Part shown: positions 1 through 8,032 of the stretch, piece after piece | Numbering within the stretch: the stretch's first letter is position 1 | Layout of the letters: each line of letters starts with the position of its first letter | DNA from: Eubacterium sp. | GTDB lineage: Bacteria > Bacillota > Clostridia > Lachnospirales > Lachnospiraceae | Reading direction: 5' to 3' | DNA length: 64,000 nt | NCBI GenBank assembly: GCA_017406925.1 | Contig: JAFQXO010000014.1 | Coordinates: 1-64,000 of the forward strand | Made by a program: the position numbers and the translations under genes | The notes under the pieces: generated by a model | What the model was told of the DNA's origin: nothing | What the model saw: only the letters and a program-made list of their open reading frames with translations | The model's database searches: none

Positions 1-9
1 GAATAATAA

Positions 10-786
10 ATGATCAATTTTGTTGTTAGCACTTTAGAAAATGTCATACCAACAGAAAAAAATGGAATGGTAAAATCAGAGATTATTGATTTGATTCAGC
101 AGCTCAAAGCGAAGGATATTAATTTCTGTGTTGCCACTTCCAAAAATTATGATGCTGTAAAAGATATTTTCGGACCTGTTAAAGCAGACATTGTATACAT
201 ATGTAATGAAGGTGGAGTTGTCATTCATCATGATAAGGTGATTAGCAAGACACCTGTAGATAGATTAGTTTGTTATGAAGTTTCATCTGAGTTCGAGGAT
301 ATGCTCGACTATGATGTAGTATTCTCAGGTGAGAGAAATGCAGTCGTAACTAGACAGAGTTCATTTTTGATGCAGAAGTTGAGAAATATGGGCATCGAGC
401 CAGAGATTCTTAATTCTACAAAAGATATGTCAGGTGAGATCACGAAGGTTACGATATTTGCAAAGAAAGGTTTGAGTGAGGAAGATTTTGCCAAATACTA
501 TGGCAGATGGGAAAATAAAGCTCACTTCTCTGCGACAAATGAACAGGAAGCTTTTCTCACAGGTGAATATGTGTCCAAAGGTACAGCACTTGCAGTAGTG
601 CAACAGGTGTATGATATTTCAGAGGAAGACACAGTCGTATTCGGAAACGGATTCAGCGACATAGAAATGTTTGACCATTCATTTTATAGTTATGCATTGC
701 AGTCGGCAGACGCACAGGTCAAAAATTCTGCAAAGCACATAACTGAAGATATAAAAACGATAATGGAAGACATTATCAGAATGTAA
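10..786 (+). CDS. HAD superfamily (Cof/IIB-like) protein, probably catalytically dead
   Basis: The 258-residue protein has the length and C-terminal block of Cof-type HAD phosphatases (VVFGNGFSDIEMF near residue 210, then the hydrophobic and acidic tail typical of the family). The N-terminal motif that should read DxDGT reads STLEN (residues 7-11), so both catalytic aspartates are absent, and the usual GDGxND metal motif reads GNGFSD. Motif II survives as ATSKN near residue 42. The fold assignment is from family pattern; the loss of catalytic residues is seen directly. It may bind a ligand or act as a regulator rather than a phosphatase. It precedes the lipoprotein gene by 13 bases and could be co-transcribed with it. 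Confidence 0.75.
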   Translation: MINFVVSTLENVIPTEKNGMVKSEIIDLIQQLKAKDINFCVATSKNYDAVKDIFGPVKADIVYICNEGGVVIHHDKVISKTPVDRLVCYEVSSEFEDMLDYDVVFSGERNAVVTRQSSFLMQKLRNMGIEPEILNSTKDMSGEITKVTIFAKKGLSEEDFAKYYGRWENKAHFSATNEQEAFLTGEYVSKGTALAVVQQVYDISEEDTVVFGNGFSDIEMFDHSFYSYALQSADAQVKNSAKHITEDIKTIMEDIIRM

Positions 787-799
787 TAAGGGGAAATCT

Positions 800-1777
800 A
801 TGAAGTTTAAAAAGATGATAGCCATAGGATTGGCTGCTGGTTTGGCGGTATCTGCCTTGACAGGATGTTCCATAAAGACGGATACTCCTTTTATTGGGCA
901 TTTTTTCGGCTTAAAAGACGACCAGGTATTTAAAGTTGACGATTTGATTTGCACGAAACCAGAGTATATGATTCGTATTCTTGACACTGCGAAGAAAACA
1001 TCTAAAGGCCTAGGCGGAAATGTGAATTGGGACAATAAAGTGTCCGAAGAAAAGACATTGGAAGATTATGTGCTAGATAACACGAAGGAATATATCACAG
1101 CCAAGTATGCAGTTTCAGCGATGGCTACCGCCAATGGTATCTCACTAACCACTGATGAGCAGGAGAAGGCAGACAGTGATGCTGAAAAATCATACAATGC
1201 ACTCACTTCAGAAGAGAAAGAGTTTACGGGCGCCAAGGAAGGCGATATGAAAAAACTTTTCACAAACTTAAGACTCGCAGATAAGGCTTACAAAGAGATA
1301 ACTGATGAGGTGAAGACGACAATAAGCGATGAAGATGCCAGAGTGTGTGATGTTCAATACATCAGAATGTCGATCAAAAAGTCAGGCTTGAAAAAGATAA
1401 AGAAGAAGTATAAAGAAATCAAAGAAGTAGTTGAGGGCGAATATCAAAAGTTTGATAAAGAAGCAAAGCAGTATAGCGAAGACGAAAACTATGACTTGAC
1501 TATCAAGAAAAACGAGGCGAAAAGCAAGTTGGAGAAAGAAGCCGTAAATGTCACAACAGGAACTTGCAGCAAGCCTATCGTAGATGGCGATAATGTATAT
1601 TTAGTTTATTGTGTTAAAGGTTATGACAAGAAAGCGACAGCAGCGAATAAAAAAGTTCTGATTGACGCGAAGAAAAAAATCTGTTTCGATCAAAAATATT
1701 CAGACTTTCTCGATAGTGTAGAAACAGATTTTAACAGTTCAGCAATAAAGGGAATAGACCTTTCAAGCATTAAATAG
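800..1777 (+). CDS. Exported lipoprotein, SurA/PrsA-like foldase candidate
   Basis: This 325-residue protein starts with a lipoprotein signal: basic n-region, hydrophobic core, and lipobox LTGC with the lipidated cysteine at residue 23. The body is rich in lysine and glutamate and predicted helical. A long helical part followed by a stretch near residues 175-195 (DARVCDVQYIRMS) resembles the junction where a parvulin domain begins in SurA/PrsA foldases, but no complete parvulin domain is obvious. A role as an extracytoplasmic chaperone is therefore inference. A GGGGAA ribosome site lies upstream. A strong terminator follows the stop. Confidence 0.6.
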   Translation: MKFKKMIAIGLAAGLAVSALTGCSIKTDTPFIGHFFGLKDDQVFKVDDLICTKPEYMIRILDTAKKTSKGLGGNVNWDNKVSEEKTLEDYVLDNTKEYITAKYAVSAMATANGISLTTDEQEKADSDAEKSYNALTSEEKEFTGAKEGDMKKLFTNLRLADKAYKEITDEVKTTISDEDARVCDVQYIRMSIKKSGLKKIKKKYKEIKEVVEGEYQKFDKEAKQYSEDENYDLTIKKNEAKSKLEKEAVNVTTGTCSKPIVDGDNVYLVYCVKGYDKKATAANKKVLIDAKKKICFDQKYSDFLDSVETDFNSSAIKGIDLSSIK

Positions 1778-1791
1778 GTAAAGATAAAAAT

Positions 1792-1820
1792 AAGGCCGGA
1801 AGATAATCTTCCGGCCTTTT
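1792..1820. terminator. Bidirectional intrinsic terminator
   Basis: AAGGCCGGAAGAT pairs with ATCTTCCGGCCTT around a short loop, with A-rich and T-rich flanks on both sides. It sits between the convergent lipoprotein gene (plus) and the YfhO gene (minus) and can serve both. Confidence 0.9.
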
Positions 1821-1833
1821 AATATGCAATTAA

Positions 1834-4512
1834 TTATTTCTGGTCTTTAAGTCTTTTGTTTCTCTTTTTCTCTTCCCAGATTCCAAACCACTTGTCTCTC
1901 CAAGCGAATCCTACGAATATTAGGATGCCACCTATTGTGATGAGAAGTCCAGGTACGAATCCTTGTGGTACATACTTGAGAACTATCTCATGATGACCAG
2001 CTTCTGGAAGTGAGATACCTAGCAATGCTTTGTTGCATATTTCACTAGTTTCAACTTTTTCGCCATCAACATAAGCAGTCCATCCAGCATCATATGGAAT
2101 TGATGTGTATAGTAGTCCAGGTCCAGTTGAATCTACAGTACCCTCTACTGATGAGTCAGAGTAATCTGTAACGTTCATTGGCTGTGCGGCAAGTTGTGCA
2201 TAATCAGCCTCCCAAGCTTCATTGTCGAAGGCATAAGCATAAACTGCGCTTAACGCCTGATCCTCGCCACCTGACAAGGAAATCTTAGAACCGGGAGCTA
2301 CATCGCCCATGTGACAGATGAAATTCTGATCTGTTGATGAGAATGTTTCAGTCTTCTGAGTTCCACCAGTTACAGTAGCTGTAATGCTTGAAGCAGATGT
2401 GGAGCAGAAGAAGTATACATCCATATTGCCCTTCTTGTTTGGTGCAGTGTCACCAGGATCCAAATCATATGTAACATTTATTTCGTTAGAACCATTAGTC
2501 TTTAACTTATGGAAAATAGGTGCGCCATTTGCGATAGCAGCCTTAACGAAGTTGTTCTGCGTAGCGAATGGGTTTCCTGAAACGAACTGCCAGTTTGCCA
2601 TTGTGCTTGAATTAATCATAAAGCCTAATGGCAATGAGTTCTTATATTGATAAAGTCTGAGTGCAACAGATGTAGTTCCATTTTCAGTAGAACCTTGTGT
2701 TGAAGAACCTTGCTGAACTAGCTCCATCTCATTAGGACATGAAGGTTCACTATTTGTGTACTCATATTTAACAGCGAACAGCGCGGCCGTAAGTGGCGTA
2801 TGTCCGTTATATTCATAAGCATTGAATGATGTCTGAAGACCAATCAAATCATAGTAGTCCTGCATAGCAGCAGAAGCAACTGATGAGAATGTCGAGATAC
2901 TGTTGTAGTTATATCTTGCACCGTCGTTTCTAGTCTCGCGGTCTTTCATTTCAGTTCTGAAGAACTTGATGCCCTCAGATTCGGCATGTTGCTTTGCAAC
3001 CTCATTCAATTCTTGAGTAGTATCAAACTTGTCGTAGTATGATTCTCTGTTTGATGTACTCTGGATACCTGTGATAGTGAAGTTCAATGTGAGTTCGCAG
3101 AATACGGCGAGAATTATCAAATATGTAATGAATCCTTTTAAGTTTGGTTTAGCCTTATACCAGCATAGAAGTGCGGCATAAAGAATAACCAACACAATAC
3201 TTGGATAAATAATCTCGTTCATTGTAACGTTGATGGAAACGTCGGTGAAGATTGAAAGCTTTGAAGTGTCCATAACCTGTTCGAACAAGAAAATCAAAGC
3301 AATAGCACCTGCAGCGCAACCACCAATCATTCTGTATGTTATATCTTTGATGTGTAATACGGCTTCGTAGCCCATGACAAGCACTATGAAGATGTAGATA
3401 AATGATTCTCTACATGCAAGGCTGTTAGGGAAGTGAAGTCCGTGCCAAATGTAGTTAGGTATATTAAAACTGAAACTCAAAAGGAGAATTGCCATCAAGA
3501 CAACTTTGCCCACACGTTCCTTAGCTTTAATCTTCCTAGATAACAAGAAGAGTGGTATGAGAATAAATATCGCGAGTGAGCAGTAGATGTTACAGTCATA
3601 AGGATATTTAAGCTCTGCTGGTGGAACGCTGAACAGTGATCTAAAAATCATATATAAGAATGAATAATATGACTCAAATCCTGTTGGGAATTCCGAGTTT
3701 GCCGACTTCGTCGTCAATAAGTTGAAGTACTCAGGAAGTACAACGGCTGCAGCCATCGCTCCGCCGAGTAATGAATAAATAACATAATCTCTAACAATTA
3801 AAAGTCTAGATTTAACTTTGCCCAGAGTAGTGTCTATGTCTGCTGTGCAGAATAGATAAATGAAGTAGAGCACACTGAAGATACACAGCATGATACCGAT
3901 ATAGTAGTTAGAGAAGATTCCGAGTGCGAGTGATATGCAATACATTTTACACTTGCGCTCGCGCACTAACTTGTCTAGGCCTAAAACAATAAATGGCAAG
4001 AGCCACATACAATCTAGCCACATAATGTTCCAACTGTAAGCGGCGAAGTAAGCAGAAAGGGCATAACCCATTCCAAACATAACTGTAACAACGCTTTCTT
4101 TGTTGAAACGTTTTGTCAAATAGTATGACATTGAGAAACCAGCAAGACCCATCTTCAAGATAATGAAGAAACTTGTGATGTCCGCTGAGTTAGAAGGCCA
4201 TATCAATAGAAGTAGATTGAATGGACTTGCAATATAGTAGGCGATGATAGCGAGGAAGTTCATTCCGCCACCAATCTCCCAAGTGTAGAAGAGGCTACTA
4301 AATGATCTCATCTTATCTTGCATGATATTCAAGTAAGGTGTGTACTGATGATAGCAGTCACTTCTTAGATAAGTTTCACTTCCAAATGGGAAGATTCCCT
4401 TGAACGCATAAACAACCAGCATAGCAATAACTGGTAGGATAAATGCTAACAAGAAAAATTTATTCTTTTTTACCCACTCAGAAAATGAAAATCTAGGCTT
4501 TTTCTGATTCAT
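1834..4512 (-). CDS. YfhO family multi-pass membrane glycosyltransferase (GT-C fold)
   Basis: About 892 residues: a dozen or so hydrophobic segments over the first 500 residues, then a soluble extracytoplasmic domain and one last membrane segment near the C-terminus (PGLLITIGGILIFVGFAW). This is the YfhO layout; an extracytoplasmic loop early on contains a DCYHQY motif (ETYLRSDCYHQYTPY). Family members such as Bacillus YfhO and Listeria GtlB move a sugar from a polyprenyl carrier onto cell-wall polymers. The ATG at 4512 is chosen because AAGGAGA lies about 11 bases upstream; a GTG at 4554 in frame has no such site and would overlap the upstream gene by 62 bases. The gene overlaps gtrA-like by 20 bases, so the two are coupled. 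Confidence 0.85.
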   Translation of the reverse strand: MNQKKPRFSFSEWVKKNKFFLLAFILPVIAMLVVYAFKGIFPFGSETYLRSDCYHQYTPYLNIMQDKMRSFSSLFYTWEIGGGMNFLAIIAYYIASPFNLLLLIWPSNSADITSFFIILKMGLAGFSMSYYLTKRFNKESVVTVMFGMGYALSAYFAAYSWNIMWLDCMWLLPFIVLGLDKLVRERKCKMYCISLALGIFSNYYIGIMLCIFSVLYFIYLFCTADIDTTLGKVKSRLLIVRDYVIYSLLGGAMAAAVVLPEYFNLLTTKSANSEFPTGFESYYSFLYMIFRSLFSVPPAELKYPYDCNIYCSLAIFILIPLFLLSRKIKAKERVGKVVLMAILLLSFSFNIPNYIWHGLHFPNSLACRESFIYIFIVLVMGYEAVLHIKDITYRMIGGCAAGAIALIFLFEQVMDTSKLSIFTDVSINVTMNEIIYPSIVLVILYAALLCWYKAKPNLKGFITYLIILAVFCELTLNFTITGIQSTSNRESYYDKFDTTQELNEVAKQHAESEGIKFFRTEMKDRETRNDGARYNYNSISTFSSVASAAMQDYYDLIGLQTSFNAYEYNGHTPLTAALFAVKYEYTNSEPSCPNEMELVQQGSSTQGSTENGTTSVALRLYQYKNSLPLGFMINSSTMANWQFVSGNPFATQNNFVKAAIANGAPIFHKLKTNGSNEINVTYDLDPGDTAPNKKGNMDVYFFCSTSASSITATVTGGTQKTETFSSTDQNFICHMGDVAPGSKISLSGGEDQALSAVYAYAFDNEAWEADYAQLAAQPMNVTDYSDSSVEGTVDSTGPGLLYTSIPYDAGWTAYVDGEKVETSEICNKALLGISLPEAGHHEIVLKYVPQGFVPGLLITIGGILIFVGFAWRDKWFGIWEEKKRNKRLKDQK

Positions 4513-5056
4513 TGTTTTGTTTTCTCCTTTTGTTTTTCTTATTCTTTTTATCACTAAAAATAAATAGTTTACTAAATACGTAGTTCAGAATAACAGTAAG
4601 TACCAATCCGATAAACTTAGCTGTCTTTGGCATGCGCAATGTGTAATGGTCAATCAAGAGAATAAACTCTGTCATAACTAGCGTGAATACTCTAACTTCA
4701 GAGAATGCTAAAAATTCGAGAAGTACATTCTTCACACCTTTAACCTTACTCCTAAACACCCAAATCCTGTTTGTGATATAGGCGAAGACAATGGCGCATA
4801 TCGTCGAAATAATATTTGCAACGAGTGGATACATTCCAGCCATTTGCAAACCAGCAAATGTCGCAAAGTCGATAATGGCAGTACCCGCACCAAATGCCAT
4901 ATAAAGAATCATCTCATAACTAATCAATCCCCAGATTAACGTTTGAATCTTTTTGTTCTTAAAGTGTCTGAGTAAAAAGAATCTGAGTTTAATGATCCAT
5001 CTTACGAGATGACTTTTTTCGGCTATATATTGTTTGTTAATATGATGTCTTTCCAT
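4493..5056 (-). CDS. GtrA/GtcA family membrane protein (putative lipid-linked sugar flippase)
   Basis: The 187-residue protein has four membrane segments and the GtrA signature in the second half of the first repeat (AYITNRIWVFRS, residues about 92-103; NYVFSKLFIFSD near the C-terminus). A basic N-terminal extension of about 45 residues precedes the first membrane segment and the C-terminus is strongly basic. GtcA-type proteins are proposed to flip polyprenyl-phosphate sugars across the membrane. It sits between the polyprenyl-sugar synthase and the YfhO protein, which is the order expected of a three-part glycosylation system. Confidence 0.85.
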   Translation of the reverse strand: MERHHINKQYIAEKSHLVRWIIKLRFFLLRHFKNKKIQTLIWGLISYEMILYMAFGAGTAIIDFATFAGLQMAGMYPLVANIISTICAIVFAYITNRIWVFRSKVKGVKNVLLEFLAFSEVRVFTLVMTEFILLIDHYTLRMPKTAKFIGLVLTVILNYVFSKLFIFSDKKNKKNKRRKQNNESEKA

Positions 5057-5073
5057 ATAACAATCCTTGAAAA

Positions 5074-6012
5074 CTATTTGGCATCATCTATATTGCTGTC
5101 TTTGACAATGTAAAGTGGTCTGTTCTTGCTCTCGATATAGATATTGGCGATGTATTCGCCAATGATACCTAACGAAATCTCGATAATACCACCTATAAAC
5201 AGTATTGCTATCAGCATAGTGGCGAAACCGCTCACGTTGATGCCGAAGGCAAGTTTTCTGACTATTGTGACAATGATAAGTAGTGCTGCGATAATCGCAA
5301 AGAAAACGCCTGACGTAGTGAGTAGACGCAGTGGAGCAGTAGAGAATGAAGTCACGCCCAATATTGCGTACTTAACTAATCCCTTGAAGTTCCATTTGGT
5401 AGTACCAGCCGGTCTCTCAACATCTGTATGCTCAATCCATGCAGTGTCGAAACCTACCCATGCGAAAATACCCTTCGAAAAGCGTTGGTTTTCTGTCAAA
5501 CGTAGAACAGCATCGACCATCTGTCTAGACATAATGCGAAAGTCTTGTGAATTCTGTTGTAATCTAACATCTGAGAATTTATTGCTTAGTTTGTAGAAGA
5601 TAGAAGCAAAGCCTGCTCTTATTTTAGGCTCACCCTTACGGCTCTTGCGCATAGTAGCGCATGAATCGTAACCCTCTCCAATCTTCTCAAGCATTTTTGG
5701 TATAAGTGCTGGAGGATGCTGAAGATCTGCGTCCATAACTATCACATAGTCGCCCTTAGAATTGCAAAGTCCAGCATACATCGCAGGTTCTTTGCCAAAA
5801 TTTCTAGCGAATGAAACGTACTTTACATTGTTATGCCTAGCGGCAAAATCTTTCATAATCTTCAATGTATCGTCAGTACTTCCATCATTAACGAAAATGT
5901 ATGTGAAAGTATAGTCTGAAAGCGTGCTAATAACCTTTTCAGACTCTTCGTAGAACATGTTCAAAACTTCTTGCTCATTATAGCAAGGAACAACTATATC
6001 TACAGTCTTCAT
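5074..6012 (-). CDS. Family 2 glycosyltransferase, polyprenyl-phosphate sugar synthase (CsbB/GtrB/DPM1-like)
   Basis: A 312-residue GT2 enzyme. The GT-A domain shows VVPCYNE near the N-terminus, VNDGSTDDT, and the metal-binding MDADLQHPP motif; two C-terminal membrane segments (about residues 220-245 and 260-285) anchor it, as in GtrB and CsbB. It would make undecaprenyl-phosphate-sugar on the cytoplasmic face. The start at 6012 is chosen over an in-frame ATG at 6045 because GGAGG lies five bases upstream. It is the first gene of a minus-strand operon with the GtrA and YfhO genes. Confidence 0.88.
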   Translation of the reverse strand: MKTVDIVVPCYNEQEVLNMFYEESEKVISTLSDYTFTYIFVNDGSTDDTLKIMKDFAARHNNVKYVSFARNFGKEPAMYAGLCNSKGDYVIVMDADLQHPPALIPKMLEKIGEGYDSCATMRKSRKGEPKIRAGFASIFYKLSNKFSDVRLQQNSQDFRIMSRQMVDAVLRLTENQRFSKGIFAWVGFDTAWIEHTDVERPAGTTKWNFKGLVKYAILGVTSFSTAPLRLLTTSGVFFAIIAALLIIVTIVRKLAFGINVSGFATMLIAILFIGGIIEISLGIIGEYIANIYIESKNRPLYIVKDSNIDDAK

Positions 6013-6111
6013 ATCAACCTCCAATTGGACATTATAAGTGCCCATAATCGCCTATTATTTTACTATAAATACGGGCAAAAATAAAGGTTATGGCGAGGGT
6101 GGAAATAAATA

Positions 6112-6358
6112 AGACTACGCCCAGACATAAATCATTTTCATACTGCTAAGTCGTAGATAGTTGCTAAATTCAACATCGTCAAAACACGACGAGTCCGACT
6201 ACAAGAGAGGGAGTTTTCTTTATATGAAAACTCCCTCTCCTTACGTCCGAAATCTGTTTCGGAAAACAGATTTCGCTCTGTGTTTTTTCGATGTTTCATT
6301 TGCAACTATTACTACGCCTATGCAACGTATGCAAATGATTTATGTTTGCTCGTAGTCT
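6112..6358. repeat. 247-bp imperfect palindrome with two internal hairpins, MITE-like
   Basis: Arms of about 79 bases (6112-6190 and 6280-6358) are imperfect inverted repeats of each other. They begin and end with AGACTACG / CGTAGTCT and share CATAAATCATTT, GTAGTAATAGTTGC-like and AACATCG blocks. Between them sit two perfect hairpins: 6205-6218 with 6226-6239 (14 bp) and 6248-6259 with 6264-6275 (12 bp). ATA flanks both ends, which could be a 3-bp target duplication but is weak evidence in AT-rich DNA. The element abuts the argG stop codon. No coding gene is convincing in 6046-6361. Confidence 0.75.
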
Positions 6359-6361
6359 ATA

Positions 6362-7588
6362 TTATTTTTCGTCCTTCTCTAAAGCTTGCTTTTTCATTGC
6401 ACGTACTTGTAATGGTAAACCGAATAGCTGTATAAATCCTTCAGCGTCGTGGTGATCATAAAGGTCGCCAGTAGTGAAAGATGCGAGTGACTCGCTATAT
6501 AGAGAAAATGGAGAAGTAGTGCCGGCCTTGATGATGTTACCTTTGTAAAGTTTGAATTTAACTTCGCCAGTAACATTTTCTTGAGTCTTCTCAACGAAAG
6601 CCTGAAGTGCTTCACGAAGAGGAGTAAACCAAGTACCTTCATATACAACCTGTGCGAGTTTCTCAGCTACAGACTTCTTGTAGTTCATAGTAGCGCGGTC
6701 GAGTACAAGTTCTTCGAGTTGGTCATGAGCTTCCATAAGGATAGTTCCACCTGGAGTCTCATAAACACCACGAGACTTCATACCAACAACACGATTTTCA
6801 ACGATATCAACGATGCCGATACCGTGCTTTCCACCAAGTTCATTTAACTTGCGGATGATATCCGCAACCTTCATCTTCTCACCATTGACAGAAGTTGGGA
6901 TACCTTTCTCAAATGTCATTGTCACATACTCACCCTCATCTGGCGCCTTCTCTGGAGAAACGCCGAGTACGAGTAGGTGATCGTAATTAGGCTCATTGGC
7001 TGGATCTTCTAACTCGAGACCTTCGTGACTGATGTGCCACAAGTTACGGTCACGGCTGTAACTCTGATCAGCAGAGAATGGAAGATCAATTCCGTGTGCC
7101 TTACAATATTCAATCTCAGATTCGCGAGAATCCATATTCCATTTGTCATCACGCCATGCGGCAATAATTTTGATATCTGGAGCAAGGGCTTTAATGCCTA
7201 GCTCAAAACGAATCTGGTCATTTCCTTTTCCAGTAGCACCGTGGCAGATAGCAGTAGCACCTTCTTTGCGCGCAACTTCTACCAACTTGGCAGCGATGCC
7301 AGGTCTAGCCATTGATGTGCCGAGTAAATATTTGTTTTCATAAACTGAGCCCGCCTGTACACAAGGCATAATGTAGTTCTCGCAGAAGTCATCAGTAATG
7401 TCTTCTATATAAAGTTTAGAAGCACCAGAGTATTTAGCTCTCTCTTCCAAACCATCGAGTTCTTCTTCCTGTCCACAGTCGATGCAACAGCAAATAACTT
7501 CGTAGTCATAATTTTCCTTTAGCCATGGGATGATAGCAGTAGTATCAAGTCCACCTGAATAGGCTAAAACAACTTTTTCCTTTGCCAT
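6362..7588 (-). CDS. argG: Argininosuccinate synthase
   Basis: Joins citrulline and aspartate using ATP in arginine biosynthesis. The protein of about 408 residues opens with the PP-loop motif AYSGGLDT (residues 9-16) and keeps family blocks such as [15 protein letters not shown] and [14 protein letters not shown]. The start at 7588 is chosen because GGAGG lies eight bases upstream; an in-frame ATG at 7603 overlaps that ribosome site and is unlikely. It is transcribed away from argC from a shared control region holding ArgR-like palindromes. argH and the carbamoyltransferase gene are not in the window. Confidence 0.97.
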   Translation of the reverse strand: MAKEKVVLAYSGGLDTTAIIPWLKENYDYEVICCCIDCGQEEELDGLEERAKYSGASKLYIEDITDDFCENYIMPCVQAGSVYENKYLLGTSMARPGIAAKLVEVARKEGATAICHGATGKGNDQIRFELGIKALAPDIKIIAAWRDDKWNMDSRESEIEYCKAHGIDLPFSADQSYSRDRNLWHISHEGLELEDPANEPNYDHLLVLGVSPEKAPDEGEYVTMTFEKGIPTSVNGEKMKVADIIRKLNELGGKHGIGIVDIVENRVVGMKSRGVYETPGGTILMEAHDQLEELVLDRATMNYKKSVAEKLAQVVYEGTWFTPLREALQAFVEKTQENVTGEVKFKLYKGNIIKAGTTSPFSLYSESLASFTTGDLYDHHDAEGFIQLFGLPLQVRAMKKQALEKDEK

Positions 7589-7630
7589 AATAACTTCCTC
7601 CATTTAAAAAATCATTCTCAAACGCAACTA

Positions 7631-7659
7631 ACTATACACTAATTGTGCATAAAATGCAA
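7631..7659 (-). promoter_or_regulatory. argG promoter overlapping an ArgR-like half-site pair
   Basis: On the minus strand TTGCAT (7659-7654) and TATAGT (7636-7631) are 17 bases apart. The -35 lies inside TGCATAAAATGCA (7646-7658), which has the TGCAT...ATGCA half-sites of an ARG-box-like operator. Confidence 0.6.
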
Positions 7660-7686
7660 GCATAAATTGTATTTTTATTAAAAATA

Positions 7687-7701
7687 TGCATAATTTATGC
7701 A
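7687..7701. promoter_or_regulatory. ArgR/AhrC-like operator palindrome
   Basis: TGCATAATTTATGCA is a perfect 15-base palindrome midway between the argG and argC promoters. It resembles ARG boxes (TGAAT/TGCAT half-sites with an AT-rich centre), although the half-site spacing is one base longer than the usual four. Confidence 0.6.
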
Positions 7702-7707
7702 AAAGTG

Positions 7708-7736
7708 TTGAATAATATGCAAAAATAATGTATAAT
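7708..7736 (+). promoter_or_regulatory. argC operon promoter with overlapping ARG-box-like site
   Basis: TTGAAT and TATAAT are 17 bases apart. TGAATAATATGCA (7709-7721) overlaps the -35 and matches ARG-box half-sites. Transcription would begin near 7743, so about 290 bases of leader precede argC. Confidence 0.65.
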
Positions 7737-7740
7737 CCTC

Positions 7741-7998
7741 CACAGTGTATTTTTTTGCTCGAGTAATGCATACTTAATGCCTTACTCGAGTGTGGATAGC
7801 ATTTGCTTGTAATTGTCACAAAGATTGTTTGCAAGCTTTGTGGCAATTGCAAGTGAATGGTAATTGTCCACGTCAGTGGACAATGCACGAAGTGCATCCA
7901 CACGAGTGAGTATATATGAAAGATAGGTATAAAAAATACACTGTGAGTACTAGACATAAAACACAGTGAGTGGATTTGCCACACAAATCCACTCACTG
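7741..7998 (+). ncRNA. Highly structured argC operon leader RNA (candidate cis-regulator)
   Basis: Helices seen: P0 7741-7755 with 7931-7945 (15 bp); P1 7758-7766 with 7782-7790 (9 bp, loop of 15); P2 7790-7797 with 7896-7903 (8 bp). P2 encloses P3 7806-7823 with 7836-7853 (18 bp, two G-U), P4 7863-7871 with 7876-7884 (9 bp) and P5 7885-7888 with 7892-7895. P6 is 7964-7978 with 7984-7998 (15 bp, 5-nt loop), 35 bases before the argC ATG. CACAGTG occurs at 7741 and again at 7962, so CACTGTG at 7939-7945 could pair with either. No T-box motif and no U-tract after P6 are seen. The helices are read from sequence; a regulatory role is inferred. Confidence 0.6.
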
Positions 7999-8032
7999 CA
8001 AAAATACCAAATGAAGTTGAAAGGAAACTATC

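Noticed and set aside
6161-6355. 64-codon plus-strand ORF in the argG-glycosyltransferase gap
   Set aside because: It lies entirely within the palindromic element, has no ribosome site, and its codons are dictated by the hairpins.
7741-8032. T-box or amino-acid attenuator leader for the arg operon
   Set aside because: No conserved T-box sequence, no T-run after the last hairpin and no arginine-rich leader peptide were seen; a different type of structured leader fits better.
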